Assembly (NCBI GenBank): GCA_963854835.1 | Contig: OY978530.1 | Span: 7,272,854 to 7,336,853 of the forward strand | Reading direction: 5' to 3' | Length of the DNA: 64,000 bases | Origin: Megamerina dolium | Lineage: Eukaryota > Arthropoda > Insecta > Diptera > Megamerinidae | Shown: positions 1 through 11,706 of the stretch, in pieces | How positions within the stretch are numbered: position 1 is the first letter of the stretch | How the letters are laid out: every line of letters begins with the position of its first letter | The notes under the pieces: model-generated | The model's input: only the letters and a program-made list of their open reading frames with translations | Database searches by the model: none | Told to the model about the DNA's origin: nothing | Program-made: the position numbers and the translations under genes

Positions 1-2950
1 CTAACAACCCTAAAATTATCTTACTGATACACTAAACACTTGACTATAACACACTTCGTGGAACACATCTTTTGTATTGTTTTCTTTAGTATTTTTTCAA
101 GCATGTGATATGCGATCTCTTTTATAGAATTTATTACGGTACTCAAAAGCGTTTACTCTAAAACAACTTAGTGGTACAATAGACGTACGTACGTGTCTTG
201 ATATGTACTTGTTTGCTAAGAGCAAAATTGAATTCAACACTTTTAGTACTAAACATGAAATATACCATCGAAACACTTCAATAAATATTTATATTAACGG
301 TATTGTTTTGAACATACGTTGCTTAGTTTTGAGTGTATATTTTACACGCATATTTAAAATTTTTCAGTGCATCTTTTATGCATACATGTGTTTCTTATTT
401 TTCAGGGTATATAATTCCATACCCTACTTATTACAGATGACATAATTAGTATTTAAATTAGCAAGATCTAGGGGCTTTGCGGCCTCCGGGATTGGCATCG
501 CGAGTTGTAGCTACACTTCATCCGTATAATTTCAATCCCTTTAATTCAAATGGAAATGAGTAAAATGATGATCGTGTCTCCAATGTCATCGTTTGTACAT
601 ATATTCGAACGGTTGAGCTAGGCCAACAACAAAAAACAAGGAAAATTAGGCGGTAAAAAGCAGAAGCAAAAACAGTAACAATAGTAGCACTACCAACTCA
701 ACTTGTGCTACATCAAGCGTAACAACAACGACGAGACGGCAACTGCGATAACTGCAACGTAAAAGTATAACTTGCTGCTCTCGTGTGGGACACTTAGTTA
801 CATAGCACAAGTCTATCAATCAGCCAGTCGAGCCGAGCCAAGCCAAGCCAAGTCAACCAACCAACCAGCCAGTTAGCCAAATAGTTTTGTGTGAGATCTT
901 CATGTAAACGGATCACCTTTTATACACATATTTAATTACACACAAACAAAATCTACAACTACTACGACTAGTAATCCACTCATTCATTCATTTCGATTCA
1001 TTCATTCATTTTTTTAAAATACTATCGATCGAATACATAGAATAGAAGGAGGAAGAAAAAATCAGAAGAACAGTATATGCAAAGGTACATTATACTCATT
1101 CCACAGGTCGTGTGGATATTGAGTAGACCATTTAAGTCAATGTGAAATACCACCTGTTCGTTCGGTGATTCGGTTTGTGTGTGCGTGTTTGTATTGGAGT
1201 GTAATCGTATATTATTTTATGTGATTATCCTTCGTGTCCTTTAATATAATATGAGAGCAATCGTATAGATAAGTAAAAGCAAATGTGCGCGCTTTCATAG
1301 CAAGCCCAAGATTCTTCGTTAAAAGTGTATTTTCTTAGTTAAAATAAAAATAATAAAATAATAATATTATTTTTTTAAACAACAACAACATCAAAAAGTC
1401 ATAATCACTTCTGTCCACACCCAAGTACTCGTACTTGGAGGTATTATAAAGAATACTATTTGAATTGCTGGTTCAGATTGCCGATGATCTTTTAATAGAT
1501 TACCTTCATTGATGGATCAGTGATTGATCGTTTTATAGATTACTTTTATTGATGAAAGAAATTAAAATAAATATTTTGTGAAGACGAAATATTACAAAAT
1601 TTAGAAAAAAGTATATATATTGATAATAAAAATATCAATATTTAAAAAATTTTGAATTGACAGACATGGTGGTGTGAACATTTTATGTGTAAAAAAAATA
1701 TTTTAGATAAAATTATGTTAATAACAAATCGTGATACTTACACTATTCTTATGTTGATAGATTTCCTTAGTTGACTCAGTAAGTGAATACATTGTGAATA
1801 AGGAAACATTTTTTAATCGTCTGCAAGAACGTCACTTATTCCTAGATTGAGTGTTGTTTGGGAAAACAGAAACGACCGTAACGTTGTGAAAGATCTAATA
1901 ACTGAAAAAAGTTGTTCTTCTTTATGTGAAATAGTCATTGCAATAATTTGTTACCGAGATCTATACTACATTCTAATAATAAAAAAAAAAACAATATCAA
2001 ATAGAAAATTAAAAAACAGTTTAGCGAAAGAAAACTAAAAGTACAATACATACATGTATTTAGAGCCTTATTATACTTATGTATAATAGAAATTATGAAC
2101 ATTTTGTTCACTGGCAATAGTTCTTACAAAGGAAAAAATATAAAAGTTCAAAAGTGTCCTTATATATATTATAATTAAACGTAGCTAACATAATTAATCA
2201 TTTAGACTTTTAACGAGCGATAAAAATAATAATAATAAGAATAATAATAATAATAATAATTGACATTATAACCATCTTAGTTAACACCGGAATTAAAAAC
2301 AAAATACACTTTACTTAAAATTGAGCAGTGTGAGCTAGATTAAATTCTCCCGCAATTGATTCTGAAGGGAAATTTTTATCACCCGGATCTTACGTGACTT
2401 TTTAAGAGGAACTGTAAGTCTATATTAATATAAAATGCAAATTAAATATAATGTAATAGCCAAGTATAAAAGTAAATTCTGTTCATAGATTCAAATGTAA
2501 GCTTTTGAGTATTGACGACTTCTTATTGAAGAGATGAAAACTTAACAATTTGGGATTACATGTTTGCTCATGGAGTGAAGCTGAAACATTAATATTTGTA
2601 ATTGTCGAATTGTTTTGACTAGGGGAACATTGTGCTTTTCTGTAAAAACAAAATAAGGGAATACACGTCGTTTTTTTTTATTTTTTATTTTCTCGGGTTG
2701 CTCAACATTTGGAGATAGTGTTTTCACAGACATCTTACTTCTGATTCAGACAAAAAGGCGTTTTGTTTTCAACAAATTAATGGGAAAAAAATAATAATAT
2801 TTTTAGGTATAAATTTTTGTGCAATATAAAAATAGGTGAAATTCTGTTTTGCAGAATAGGAATGTAATAGGAAAAATGTTCGGTGTGATTCATGAAAATA
2901 GAACTAAGAATAGCCAAAAAGACAATTCATCTCATTTGACTTTTTTATAG
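1..2950. other. Unassigned AT-rich non-coding DNA
   Basis: I recognise no gene or transposon here. Reading frames are short and of skewed composition. Positions about 640-900 are different from their surroundings: rich in CAA/CAG-type triplets and in short GCCA/CCAACC repetitions, the style of fly 5' UTRs or triplet-rich exons, but with no convincing open frame. The rest is AT-rich with A and T runs. Confidence 0.5.
2226..2260. repeat. (TAA)n microsatellite
   Basis: Short run of ATA/TAA triplets with one interruption. No adjacent LINE sequence is recognisable, so it is scored as a plain microsatellite and not as a LINE tail. Confidence 0.8.
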
Positions 2951-3037
2951 GTCTCCGAAGACAAGAACTATCCCAAATGTAATATTACATATAATTTTTG
3001 AAATTCCATGATTCTACTTTTGACCGAGAAAGTCAAA
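2951..3037. repeat. 87-bp direct repeat, copy 1
   Basis: The segment starting GTCTCCGAAGAC and ending AGTCAAA recurs in the same orientation at 3342-3428, also 87 bp long, with about ten differences by eye and no indel. The start-to-start distance is 391 bp. Neither copy contains a recognisable coding segment. Confidence 0.85.
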
Positions 3038-3341
3038 CTTTAAACCACTGCAAAAAAAAAGTGTGACGAATTAGAGCAGAAAGAATTTAGGGCCAAAAAA
3101 TAAAGTACTTGAAATTTTAATTCGTTTTTACATGTAACCTTGGATGTACATATTTTTTGTCTTCAGTGACCAACAATGAAAATTTCCGGAAAATATTTTT
3201 GTGCAAGATTTTAACCCTTGATCTCCTCCCAAAAGTTGACTCTTATGGGAGTTTTGGGAAAAAGGCCAAAAATGACTCATACGGGTAGTAGTTAGAGGTT
3301 TAAAATGTTCAAAGAAAAAATCCTCGGAAAATTTAGTATAT

Positions 3342-3428
3342 GTCTCCGAAGACTAGAACTATCCCAAATTTAATTTTACAAATGATTTTTCAAATTCCAT
3401 GATTCTACCTTTGACCGAAAGAGTCAAA
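3342..3428. repeat. 87-bp direct repeat, copy 2
   Basis: Second copy of the repeat at 2951-3037. It lies directly upstream of a mariner transposase fragment, whereas copy 1 does not, so the repeat need not be part of that mariner. Confidence 0.85.
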
Positions 3429-3539
3429 TTAGAACTTTTGTTGCTGAAGTCAAATACTATCGTCTGAGACTAGTTTGGTTCACTTCCGAGACAATGGTCC
3501 TCAAATTGTGTCATGAAAAAAAGTTCCAAAGAGTGTATT

Positions 3540-3764
3540 AAAGGTGGCTCAACGGTTGATGCTGAGTATTACCTTCGTGTTATGAAGCATTTGCTAAGCC
3601 GTATTCGTCGCGTTCGTCCTGAATATCGAGAGCCAGGCAGTTGGAGATTATTGCATGATGATACATCTGAACATCGTGCATCACAAATCACCGATTTTTT
3701 TTTTACAGAAAATCGAATTTTTTGCTTGAACATTCACCGTATTAATCTTGCCACCTGTGACTAA
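3540..3764 (+). pseudogene. Mariner transposase fragment (middle part)
   Basis: Mariner transposases cut and paste DNA with a D,D34D catalytic triad. The frame from 3513 gives AEYYLRVMKHLLSRIRRVRP followed by WRLLHDDTSEHRASQITDF, matching the stretch around the second catalytic aspartate, normally HHDNAPSH. Here the segment reads LHDDTSEHRA, so the Asn after the catalytic Asp and the Pro-Ser are replaced. The frame then runs into unrelated sequence and stops at 3762-3764. Neither the N-terminal DNA-binding domain nor the third aspartate is present, and no inverted repeats were found. This is a dead fragment. Confidence 0.75.
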
Positions 3765-4810
3765 GTACACAAGGCAATAAATTTTCAAAACATTTCTGAT
3801 ATCACGGCATTTAAAACATCGGTCTTATGTAAAATTTTCAGATGAATCCAAATACAGTATGATAGTCCCGTATTATTAAAGTAGAACGGGATTCGAGATA
3901 TTTTAAAATTTCGCTTTGAGCTTTGAAGAAAAGTAATGCTACTAAACCAAATTTTTCTTATAGAGAATTAAATAACCTTTCCATTTAAATTCCATTTAAT
4001 TATTTAAATTATTCAAATCGGCTGAGAAGTGACAGAGTTATGGTGGATCAAAATTGACTTTTATATGCAAATTTTTACTACTTTTAGGCATTCGCCTTTC
4101 CTCTTTAAACTTTGTTTAACGAAATATAAAATATCCCCTATTTTTGCGAAATACTATTGTACTCTAAGAAAGATAATATTTGTTATCGCAATAATACGGT
4201 TTATTCACGAAGTTTTATGAAACATAAGATCCAAATGAATGGCACCTTTTTATCGACAGCAGCAAACTGAGTTTAAAGAAAGTTTTTAACACAAAATTAT
4301 ATATATGGCACTTATAAGCCCATAAATGCTCTTTTTCTCAGATTTTCCTCCAGTACTGTTGAGCGTGTTAAATTTTGGACAGTATTAGAAGGTACCTATT
4401 AATTTTATCCAGTTCCGAACGGCATAACCCTTGTGACATCACTTTTTCTGGGCTTTGTCAAAGAGTTCTTTTTAGCTTTTCCTTGGCATTTCCAAGCTAC
4501 AATAGTGTATTCAATGCATGCAGTTAGTATGAAGGAATTATATGAATCAATGTCCAAAATCCTTGATCTCGTCAACTATAGATCAGATCTGCAAATTTAA
4601 ATTTGTTGCGTTGGTAACTGGCTTGCAGCAGGGTTATACAAAGTACTGCTGCTTTTTGTGCAAATGGAATAGTCGGGCGCGAACATTCTTCTTGAAAAGA
4701 TTGGTCAGAAAGAATAGAATTCACCATTGGACAATACAATATTATATTTAAGCCACTAGTCAATAAAGCGAAAATTATGCTGCCACCATTATATTTAAAA
4801 CTAGATAAAA
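3765..4810. other. Unassigned AT-rich DNA
   Basis: No transposon or gene recognised between the mariner scrap and the first RTE fragment. Confidence 0.5.
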
Positions 4811-5108
4811 ATAGATGGTGTATGTCGATCTATATTTCTTGGATCTTCTCCAGGATTTGGTGCAATGTCGAGGGTAGTCTTACCAGGTCTGAGGAACACA
4901 CTGATAAGGTCCAATAAGGTTGTTAAGCATAGGTATCAAGCTTTCACACAGTACGCTCGTGCAAATTGTGGTGTATCCGTTCTTATGCACGAGAAAGAGA
5001 ACACTGAGTCTCCAATCATCAAGCTTCTTTTCATCAGACCATATCCAGTGATAGTGCATGCTAGGTAGGTAGGCAAGCCATCAGCACCTGCAGCATTGTT
5101 TTAAAACT
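4811..5108 (-). mobile_element. RTE-type LINE fragment (RT N-terminal part), internally deleted
   Basis: Reads as a shortened, diverged copy of 6420-6815 on the same strand: it shares the GTGTCGATCT, TTCTCCAGGATTTGG and CCTCCAATCATC segments and ends at CACCTGCAGCATTG. The reverse strand covers the part of the reverse transcriptase before and around its first motifs. About 60 bp are missing in the middle relative to the longer copy, at the jump from ACGCTCG to GCAAATTG. It abuts a (TA)n tract that separates it from the larger RTE copy. Confidence 0.8.
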
Positions 5109-5109
5109 A

Positions 5110-5313
<204 letters not shown>

Positions 5314-5569
5314 CTTACTTACTTATGTGGCCATAACAACCGAATATCGATTTAGGCCGAAAATAACATGCTTCGCCAGCCATCTCTGTTCTGACTAGCT
5401 GGCGCCAGTTAGAAATTCCAAGCGCCGTCAGGTTCTCCAGTACTTGGTTTTTCCGCCGGAGGTTTGGTCTTCCTCTTCTGCGTCGTCCTCCAGCGGGTTC
5501 CGAATATAACACCTTCTTAGCTGGAGCGTGTTCATCCATTCGCTCGACATGACCTAGCCAGCGCAGCCG

Positions 5570-6769
5570 CTAAATTTTGATGCGCTTTACTATCTCAATA
5601 TCGGCATACAGCTCGTACAGCTCATGGTTGTACCTTATTCGGTACTCGACACCAACGAAAATAGGTCCAAAGATCTTGCGTAGAACTTTTCTCTCGAAAA
5701 CTCCAAGCATTCGCTCATTAGCGGTGGAAATTGTCCAGGCTTCAGCGTCATATTTTAGGACAGGCATGATGAGAGACTTGTAGATTGTAGTTTTCATTCT
5801 TCGATAGAGGGCTCGACTTCTCAATTGCTTACTCAGCCAACACCTGTTAGCAAGAGTTATCCTACGCATGATCTCCAAGCTGACGTCATTACTGCTGTTA
5901 ATGCTGGTTTCAAGATAGACAAAATCCCTTACTACTTCAAAAGCGTAGTTGTCAACAGTGACGTGCTGTCCAAGACGCCGGGACTCTTTGTTTGTTGACA
6001 CTAGATACTTCGTCTTGCCCTCGTTCACCGTGAGACCCATCCGACGCGACTCTCTTTCCAACTCTGAGAATGCTGCACTGACTGCTCGCGTGTTCATGCC
6101 GATTATGTCAATATCGTCGGCATACGCTAACAGCATGACACTTTTGTTGAAGATAGTGCCATTATGTCGTAGATCAGCAGCTCGTATTATTTTCTCTATA
6201 ATAAGATTGAAGAAGTCGCACGATAACGAATCACCTTGTCTGAAACCCCGTTCGGTATTAAACGGTGCAGAGAGGTCCTTCCCAATTTTCACTGCACAAC
6301 GGGAGTTATGCAGTGTCATTCTACAAAGTCGAATGAGCTTTGCAGGAATACCGAACTCAGACATTGTTGCGTAGAGGTAATCTCTTACCGGACTGTCGAA
6401 AGCAGCTTAATAATCAACAAGTAGGTGGTGTGTGTCGATCTGTTTTTCTTGGGTCTTCTCCAGGATTTGGCGCAGTGTGAAAATCTGGTCTATGGTGGAT
6501 TTACCAAGTCTGAAGCCACACTGATACAGTACAATCAGGTTGCTGAGCATAGGCTTCAACCTTTCACACAGTACGCTCGATAAAACCTTGTATGCGATGC
6601 TCAGGAGACTTATTCCATGGTAGTTGGCGCAAATTGTGGGGTCTCCTTTTTTATGTACAGGACAGAGAACACTGAGCCTCCAATCATCAGGCATGCTTTC
6701 ATCCGACCATATTCCGCTTATGAGCTGGTGCATGCGGGTGAGCAGCTCATCGCCTCCGGTCTTAAACAA
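5570..6769 (-). pseudogene. RTE reverse transcriptase, two broken pieces
   Basis: Piece 6769-6407 carries CPVHKKGD, NYHGISLLSIAYKVLSSVL and CGFRLGKSTIDQIFTLRQIL, ending at LLVDY followed by TAA where other copies have Lys before AAFDS. Piece 6364-5570 carries the GFRQGDSLSCDFFNLI motif and the catalytic LAYADDIDIIG. The polymerase aspartates are therefore present, but the protein is cut. The second piece ends at a TAG near 5570 where the plus-strand copy at 37480 has Gln (KIQRLRW). Both breaks look like single-base nonsense changes. Confidence 0.85.
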
Positions 6770-7429
6770 CTCGGCAAGCAGGCCATCAGCACCTGCAGCT
6801 TTGTTGTTCTTCAGCCTTAAAATGGCAGTTTCAACCTCGTCATAGTCGGGTGGTGGAATATCAACACCATCATCTGTAATTGGGGTTATCGGGCAAACTC
6901 CTTCACTGGCGGAATTGTTCGTAGCATTGCCATTCAGTAACGTGGAGAAAAGTGTTCCCTCTATAGGTTCAGTACACTTTGGACATCCGTAACCAGATTC
7001 CCATTTCCATCACGACAAGAAGAGGCTCCGGGATTTAAACCTCCACTCAGGCGCTTGATCTTTTCAAAGAATTTTCGAGTCTCATTCTTGTCGGTACACA
7101 TCTCTATCTCCTCACACTCGCTTCTTTCCAGCTCCCTCTTCTTGCGCCTGAAAAGACGTCTCTCTGCACTCCTTTTCTCTCTATACCGCCCCTTAACCGC
7201 TCGCGTTGCGCCTGCACGCAGGGTTTTTCTGTAGGCAGTGTCTTTCTCTGCGGTAGCGTTGCGACACTCCTGATCATACCACTCATTCCTCAGAGGCCGG
7301 TAGTAACCGATTACCTCCTCGGCAGCAGTAGTCATGGAGTGGGATATATGTGTCCACGTATATCCCACGTCGAGCTTTCTCTATGTGGGACTTCTCTTGT
7401 TATTTGCGACACATAGGCGTGTGCGCACC

Positions 7430-8227
7430 TTAGCTGCAACAAGGTAGTGATCCGAGTCGTTGTTGGCACCACGGATCGATTTCACGTCCATCACACTGCC
7501 TTCCGTCAATCACCACATGATCAATTTGGTTTCTTGTACGTTGATCTGGAGACAGCCATGTCGCTTTGTGGATGTCGAGATGCTGGAATCTGGTACCACC
7601 AATTACCATGTTTCGTGCTGCGTCGAAGTCGATCAGCCTCATTCCGTTATCGGAGGTTTTCTGGTGGAGGCTGAATTTTCCGACAGTTGGACCAAAGGTA
7701 CCTTCCTTGCCCACCCTGGCATTAAAGTCGATGAGCACGATTTTGATATCGTGGCGCGGGCAGCGGTCATAAGCTTCTTCGAGGCGCTGAAAGAAGCTCT
7801 CCTTGGTCACATTGTCCTTCTCATCCGTCAGAGCGTGGGCACATATAAGCCGTTCGTTCACAGGCGTGAACTGTGAGACAAGATGTCGTAGTCTCTTGCT
7901 GACCAAAAATCTACATCCTAATTCGTGCCTTTCAGCATGGCAACTGTAGTAGATGTCACAGGACGCTCTTTTGGAGCAGCCCTGTCCTGTCCATCGCATT
8001 TCCTGGAGAGCGGTGATGTCAGCTCTGTATTTTTCGAGGACATCAACCAGCTGGATAGAGGCACCCTCCCTATAAAGGGATCGGACATTCCAGGTGCATA
8101 TCCGTAAATCGTTGTCCTTTTTTCGTTTGCGGGGGTCATCAACAAGAGTGGTAGTCCTTATCCGAGGCATATTTGTTTTTTTCATTGGGGGGGTTTTTTT
8201 ATGTGGCGGGTCCCAAACCCAACGCAC
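7430..8227 (-). pseudogene. RTE endonuclease domain (EEP/APE-like)
   Basis: The domain nicks target DNA to prime reverse transcription. The 265-residue frame shows TWNVRSLYREG near residue 45, QEMRWTGQG near residue 75 and IDFNARVGKEG, the family's GDFN motif with Gly changed to Ile, then NQIDHVVIDG. Compared with the usual sequence, VNERLICAHALTDEKD lacks roughly a dozen residues between NERL and ICAHA. The frame shifts near 7470, so the final SDH motif is in another frame (NDSDHYLVA around 7450). The start chosen is the first Met of the frame, before the PRIRTTTLVDDPRKRKK basic leader. Confidence 0.8.
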
Positions 8228-8392
8228 AACCTCTAACCGAGGAGATTTTCGCCACTCACTTCAGCCGCCTCCCAGCGGGTGCCAGGAAAACGTTGCCCGG
8301 TGGTCGCCACATGGAGGGCCCCCATTAATAATAATGAAAGCGCCATCACAGAGTAAGCAGAGCATATGTATGTATAATATATATAAATATAT

Positions 8393-8813
8393 TGTTACGT
8401 TTTTATTCTGTGAGCGTTTAAGTCTATTTGAATTACCTTGTTCGATCACTGGATTCTGTTAATAATAACTGCAACACTTATTTTATACAACTATACACAG
8501 CAACAATTTATTTAATAAACACTATTTACAATCAACTCTGTTTATAATCAACTAATGTACTAGCAACTTTTGCCTCTGTATAGATGTTTGCGCAGTCACG
8601 TTCGGAATTCGATTGATTCTCACTTCTCAACACTGGCCCTATTTATACTCTGTTGGCAACACCCCAGAATCTTCCTTTATCGAGATTCTTCTCTTCCTTT
8701 CTCGTTGGCTTGTTCTGGTTATCGCTTATTTCTTTTTGTTGACATTCATGTCGATGCTGCCAATAGTGTCAGTCACAATAGTGATGAGTAACCAACTATC
8801 GATACTCGTTACA
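8393..8813 (-). repeat. 3' LTR of the Gypsy element
   Basis: Begins TGTTACG and ends CGTTACA on the plus strand, giving the usual TG...CA ends. It contains ATTTAATAAACAC and CTATTTATACTC, the latter being a TATA box on the minus strand. Matches 11707-12131 almost base for base. Confidence 0.95.
8639..8648 (-). promoter_or_regulatory. LTR TATA box (3' LTR)
   Basis: Reads GTATAAATAG on the minus strand within the U3 part of the LTR. The same box is at 11953-11962 in the 5' LTR, where it would drive the element. Confidence 0.65.
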
Positions 8814-8851
8814 CTGCCCTCCTCTTAACCTTGTTCGTCCCGAACAAGTTT

Positions 8852-9799
8852 TTATACTTCCCCTCGATATGGCGCAAGTCGCTCCAAGTGCACTACTTTA
8901 AACTTTGCTCTTTTATTCCAGGCACGTTGAATACGATACACTACGTCATTTATCTTTGCTATAATCTCATATGGTCCTTCCCAATGAGTCTGTAGTTTAG
9001 GAGACAGGCCTTTCTTTCGTTGTGGATTATGAAGCATTACAAGCTCTTCTTCATAGAACCCTTTTGAATTTGCTTTCAAGTCATACCTGGCCTTCATCTT
9101 ATCGCTTATCATCTGCGACCGCTCTCTGGTGAAGCGATGTACTTCATCCAACTGTTCCCGCTTTTCGCTAGTATAATTACCTTCGGTTGATCTCGTTGGT
9201 GTTACGACTCCAAATTTTAAATCAGCTGGCAATCTTAAATCGTTTCCAAAAATTGCCATTGCCGGTGTAGTAGCCGTAGTATCATGTTGTGCGCATCGAT
9301 ATTCCATGAGGAACATTGGTATATGTACATCCCAGTCTCTTTGGTATTTATCTACGATTTTTCTCAAATATTCCTCCAAGGTACGGTTAAATCGTTCTAC
9401 CATGCCATCAGATTGTGGATGCAAAGGTGTTGTACGAGTTTTGTATATACCCAGCATACGGCATATCTCTTGGAATACAACTGACTCGAAATTTCGACCT
9501 TGGTCTGAGTGTAACTCCATCGGTACACCAAAACGAGTAATCCATTGGTTGACGAATACATCCGCAACTGTACTAGCTTCTTGGTTTGGAATGGGGTATA
9601 CTTCAGGCCATTTACTGAAGTAATCTATAACCACCAGAACATACTTGTTTCCTGCGTTGCTTATTGGAAATAGTCCAGCCAAATGGAGCACCCACGGTGT
9701 ATTGGTGCATCTTCCCACGACTTTTCTTAGTGGGACCTTTGGCCATTGCACATTGCTTACACTTCCGAATCCAATCAGCGACATGGTCATGACATCCAA
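8852..9799 (-). pseudogene. Gypsy integrase catalytic core and C-terminus
   Basis: Integrase joins the cDNA to the host chromosome. The 315-residue frame holds KYVLVVIDYFSKWPE (about residues 52-66), HSDQGRNFES with catalytic Asp99, and GMVERFNRTLEEYLRK with catalytic Glu135, exactly 35 residues apart. A C-terminal part with HNPQRKKGLSPKLQTHWEGPY (residues about 257-277) resembles the integrase chromodomain-type/GPY module. The first catalytic Asp, normally in a GMDIAGP-like segment, is missing: relative to the other copy a 20-bp deletion near 9680 removes GMDI and shifts the frame, so the first 40 residues are out of the true frame. Overlap with the Gag frame is a by-product of that deletion. 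Confidence 0.88.
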
Positions 9800-10961
9800 C
9801 CCAATAAAATCGTTTCTTTATTTTCTCGACGGTTTTGGTGATTCCCAAATGCCCTCCACTGGAGGCATTGTCATACTTAGCTATCACTTCATTTATTCTT
9901 GCCTTGGGTACCACTAGAAGATCATTAGTGAATTTTCCATCTTCACTTTCCCATGCTCTGTATAAACATTCGTCTCGTAATTGCAGGCTTTGCCACTGCG
10001 CCCAGTATGCCTTTGCTATTGGACTCTCATTAGCAATTTCTTGCCAATCTGGACGTATGCCCTCCTCCTTGAATTTCATGATCTTTGAGAGATCTGGGTC
10101 GTTCCGTTGATCTTCTTGAACTAGTTCGGTTGTCCATGACTCTTCCGATAATACATTCGTAAGTCGTAGGTTAACAATGTGATTCTGGCTTCCTACCCGA
10201 GAACTATGTTTACTATCTACGGTGCAAGTACGACGATATGGAGTATCAGCTTTACCACAATGAATGACATCACAATCTTCCTTTCGTTGTCCTGGTGAAT
10301 TCGATCTTTGTTGCTTGCGTCGTATGCGGCAATTACTCGCCATGTGTCCTCTTTGATCGCATATGAAGCACTTATCGGCAAATTTATTTTTGTGTTGATT
10401 CCTTGTTCTTCCTTTAGGCTTCATACTCGATTGATTGCAATCACGAGCTATATGCCCTCGATTGTCGCAAATGAAGCACTTACCATTAAATTTGTTTTCG
10501 CGTCGACCTGCTCTTACTTCAGGCTGAACTACTGATTTTACTGCCTGACACACTGCTTTAACCAGATGTGATGTTTTCCCCTCTAGTTTGCGTACTCCTG
10601 GCACTGGTCTACACATCAAACTGGCGGCTTCAAATGTCAAGGCACTACTGACTGTTTCGGCATATGTATTCCTGGGTGACATGATTAGGGCACGCTTTGT
10701 CTCTCCATCACGTATGCCATCTATGAACGCCTCTATTTTTATTTTTTCGACGAACTCTTCCGAATTACCGGATAACGCTAGATGACATAAGCGCTCAATA
10801 TCGGAAGCGAATTCCTGAAGGCTCTCATTATTCCGTTGCACTCGCGATCTCAATTCCACTCGATGTAATTGACTCTTGTATTCATTTCCATATTTTCGCT
10901 GGAGTGTGTCCATCAGTGACTGATAGCTACTACGATCTTTCTCTGGAATCATCTGGAACAC
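9612..10961 (-). pseudogene. In-frame Gag zinc-knuckle / integrase N-terminal fusion
   Basis: A 449-residue uninterrupted frame. Residues 1-150 are the Gag capsid-like part. Two CCHC knuckles follow: CFICDNRGHIARDC (162-175) and CFICDQRGHMASNC (198-211), which bind RNA. From about residue 245 the frame is the linker before integrase, with LTNVLSEESWTTELVQ and DPDLSKIMKF, then the HHCC zinc domain (H371 in GGHLG, H393, C401, C404). A normal element has about 700-800 residues of protease, RT and RNase H between these two parts. The join keeps the frame open. After residue about 427 the frame departs from integrase because of the 20-bp deletion. Whether any protein is made is unknown. Confidence 0.88.
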
Positions 10962-10978
10962 TTCGGAAGCATTACCTT

Positions 10979-11677
10979 TTAATGCGATATTAAAGCAGCA
11001 GTCTTATCGCTGTCATCCCATTGATTCTTCGAAGCTGTTGTCTCGAATTGAAGCTTGAAGATATTGAATGTCGTGCTTCCGTCAAATGTTGGTGGCTTTA
11101 ATTTGATTGTACTTGAATCTCTAATCACTGATGTGGCTGGTTCATTTATTTTTAGTTGATTGAGTTCGTGCTGTAATTTGTCGAACTTGTCTTCCCAGTC
11201 GTAGGCATGTTCCTTCAGCTTATCATCCAACTCATCCACGTGTTTTTTCAGCTCTGTGACTTTGTCATTAATAGCTCTGGAAATTTCCTGAAATCTAAGT
11301 TCAATTCCTTTCTGTAGATTTTCGATGACGTGTTCTTGGCGAGCCGAATGTTCTTGAAACTTGGAGTCAATGCGAGACGCATTTTCTTATAACTTCGTAT
11401 TAATTCCTTGCAGTTGCTGCTGCTGTTGTTGCATCATGGATTTCATAAAATCCATGAGTTGACCACTCGAATCTATTTTGCTCTCTTCCTCAGCGTGCAC
11501 AACTGCTTGTATATCGGCTTCCTCGAAGAACTAATGTTCTTCTACATTAATTCCCTTAGCCTCCATAGCTTGCCTCAGCCTCACCAGCAGTTCAGCATTT
11601 GCACCTGATGACGATAGATTCATCTCTACCAACAGCTTTTTAACCTGGTCCACTTTTAGTTGGTCAATTTTCACCAT
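10979..11677 (-). pseudogene. Gypsy Gag N-terminal part with SAP-like motif
   Basis: Starting at the ATG at 11677-11675, just after the primer-binding site, the frame reads MVKIDQLKVDQVKKLLVEMN and then SSGANAELLVRLRQAME, which has the spacing of a SAP DNA-binding motif. A coiled-coil-like stretch follows (KGIELRFQEISRAIN ... LKKHVDELDDKLKEHAYDW), then IKLKPPTFDGSTTFN, a common Gypsy Gag capsid start. Two in-frame stops occur (near 11535 and 11390) and a frameshift near 10990 separates this from the downstream Gag frame. The start is chosen by position and frame. Confidence 0.7.
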
Positions 11678-11684
11678 CTTTACA

Positions 11685-11704
11685 GAATCCCACTTCTGAC
11701 ACCA
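11685..11704 (-). other. Primer-binding site complementary to tRNA-Leu 3' end
   Basis: The minus strand reads TGGTGTCAGAAGTGGGATTC two bases inside the 5' LTR. Its complement, GAATCCCACTTCTGACA followed by CCA, is what I know as the 3' end of fly tRNA-Leu(CAG): T-arm end, acceptor stem and the added CCA. This sets the element's orientation and the priming tRNA. Confidence 0.8.
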
Positions 11705-11706
11705 AT

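Larger units (their letters stand above)
5317..8345 (-). mobile_element. RTE/BovB-type non-LTR retrotransposon, nearly complete, decayed
   Basis: On the minus strand, in order: a short 5' leader (8345-8228), an AP-type endonuclease (8227-7430), a linker (7368-6961), reverse transcriptase (6769-5570) and a short C-terminal domain (5539-5322), ending in GGCCACATAAGTAAGTAAGTA. The endonuclease start RICTWNVRSLYREG and the C-terminal GRRRRGRPNLR segment are typical of the insect 'craniofacial development protein 2-like' class of retroelement proteins, related to BovB/RTE. A short 3' end of simple repeat instead of poly(A) fits that clade. The copy has in-frame stops (near 5570 and 6407), frameshifts and a small endonuclease deletion, so it cannot make an intact protein. 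Confidence 0.85.

Noticed and set aside
7447..8107. Plus-strand proteins opposite the RTE endonuclease
   Set aside because: Shadows of the minus-strand coding sequence, as also opposite RT segments at 22.9-23.5, 50.5-51.0 and 60.6-62.5 kb.
9612..9799. Programmed frameshift between Gag-IN and IN frames
   Set aside because: The overlap results from a 20-bp deletion compared with the second copy, and no slippery site was seen.
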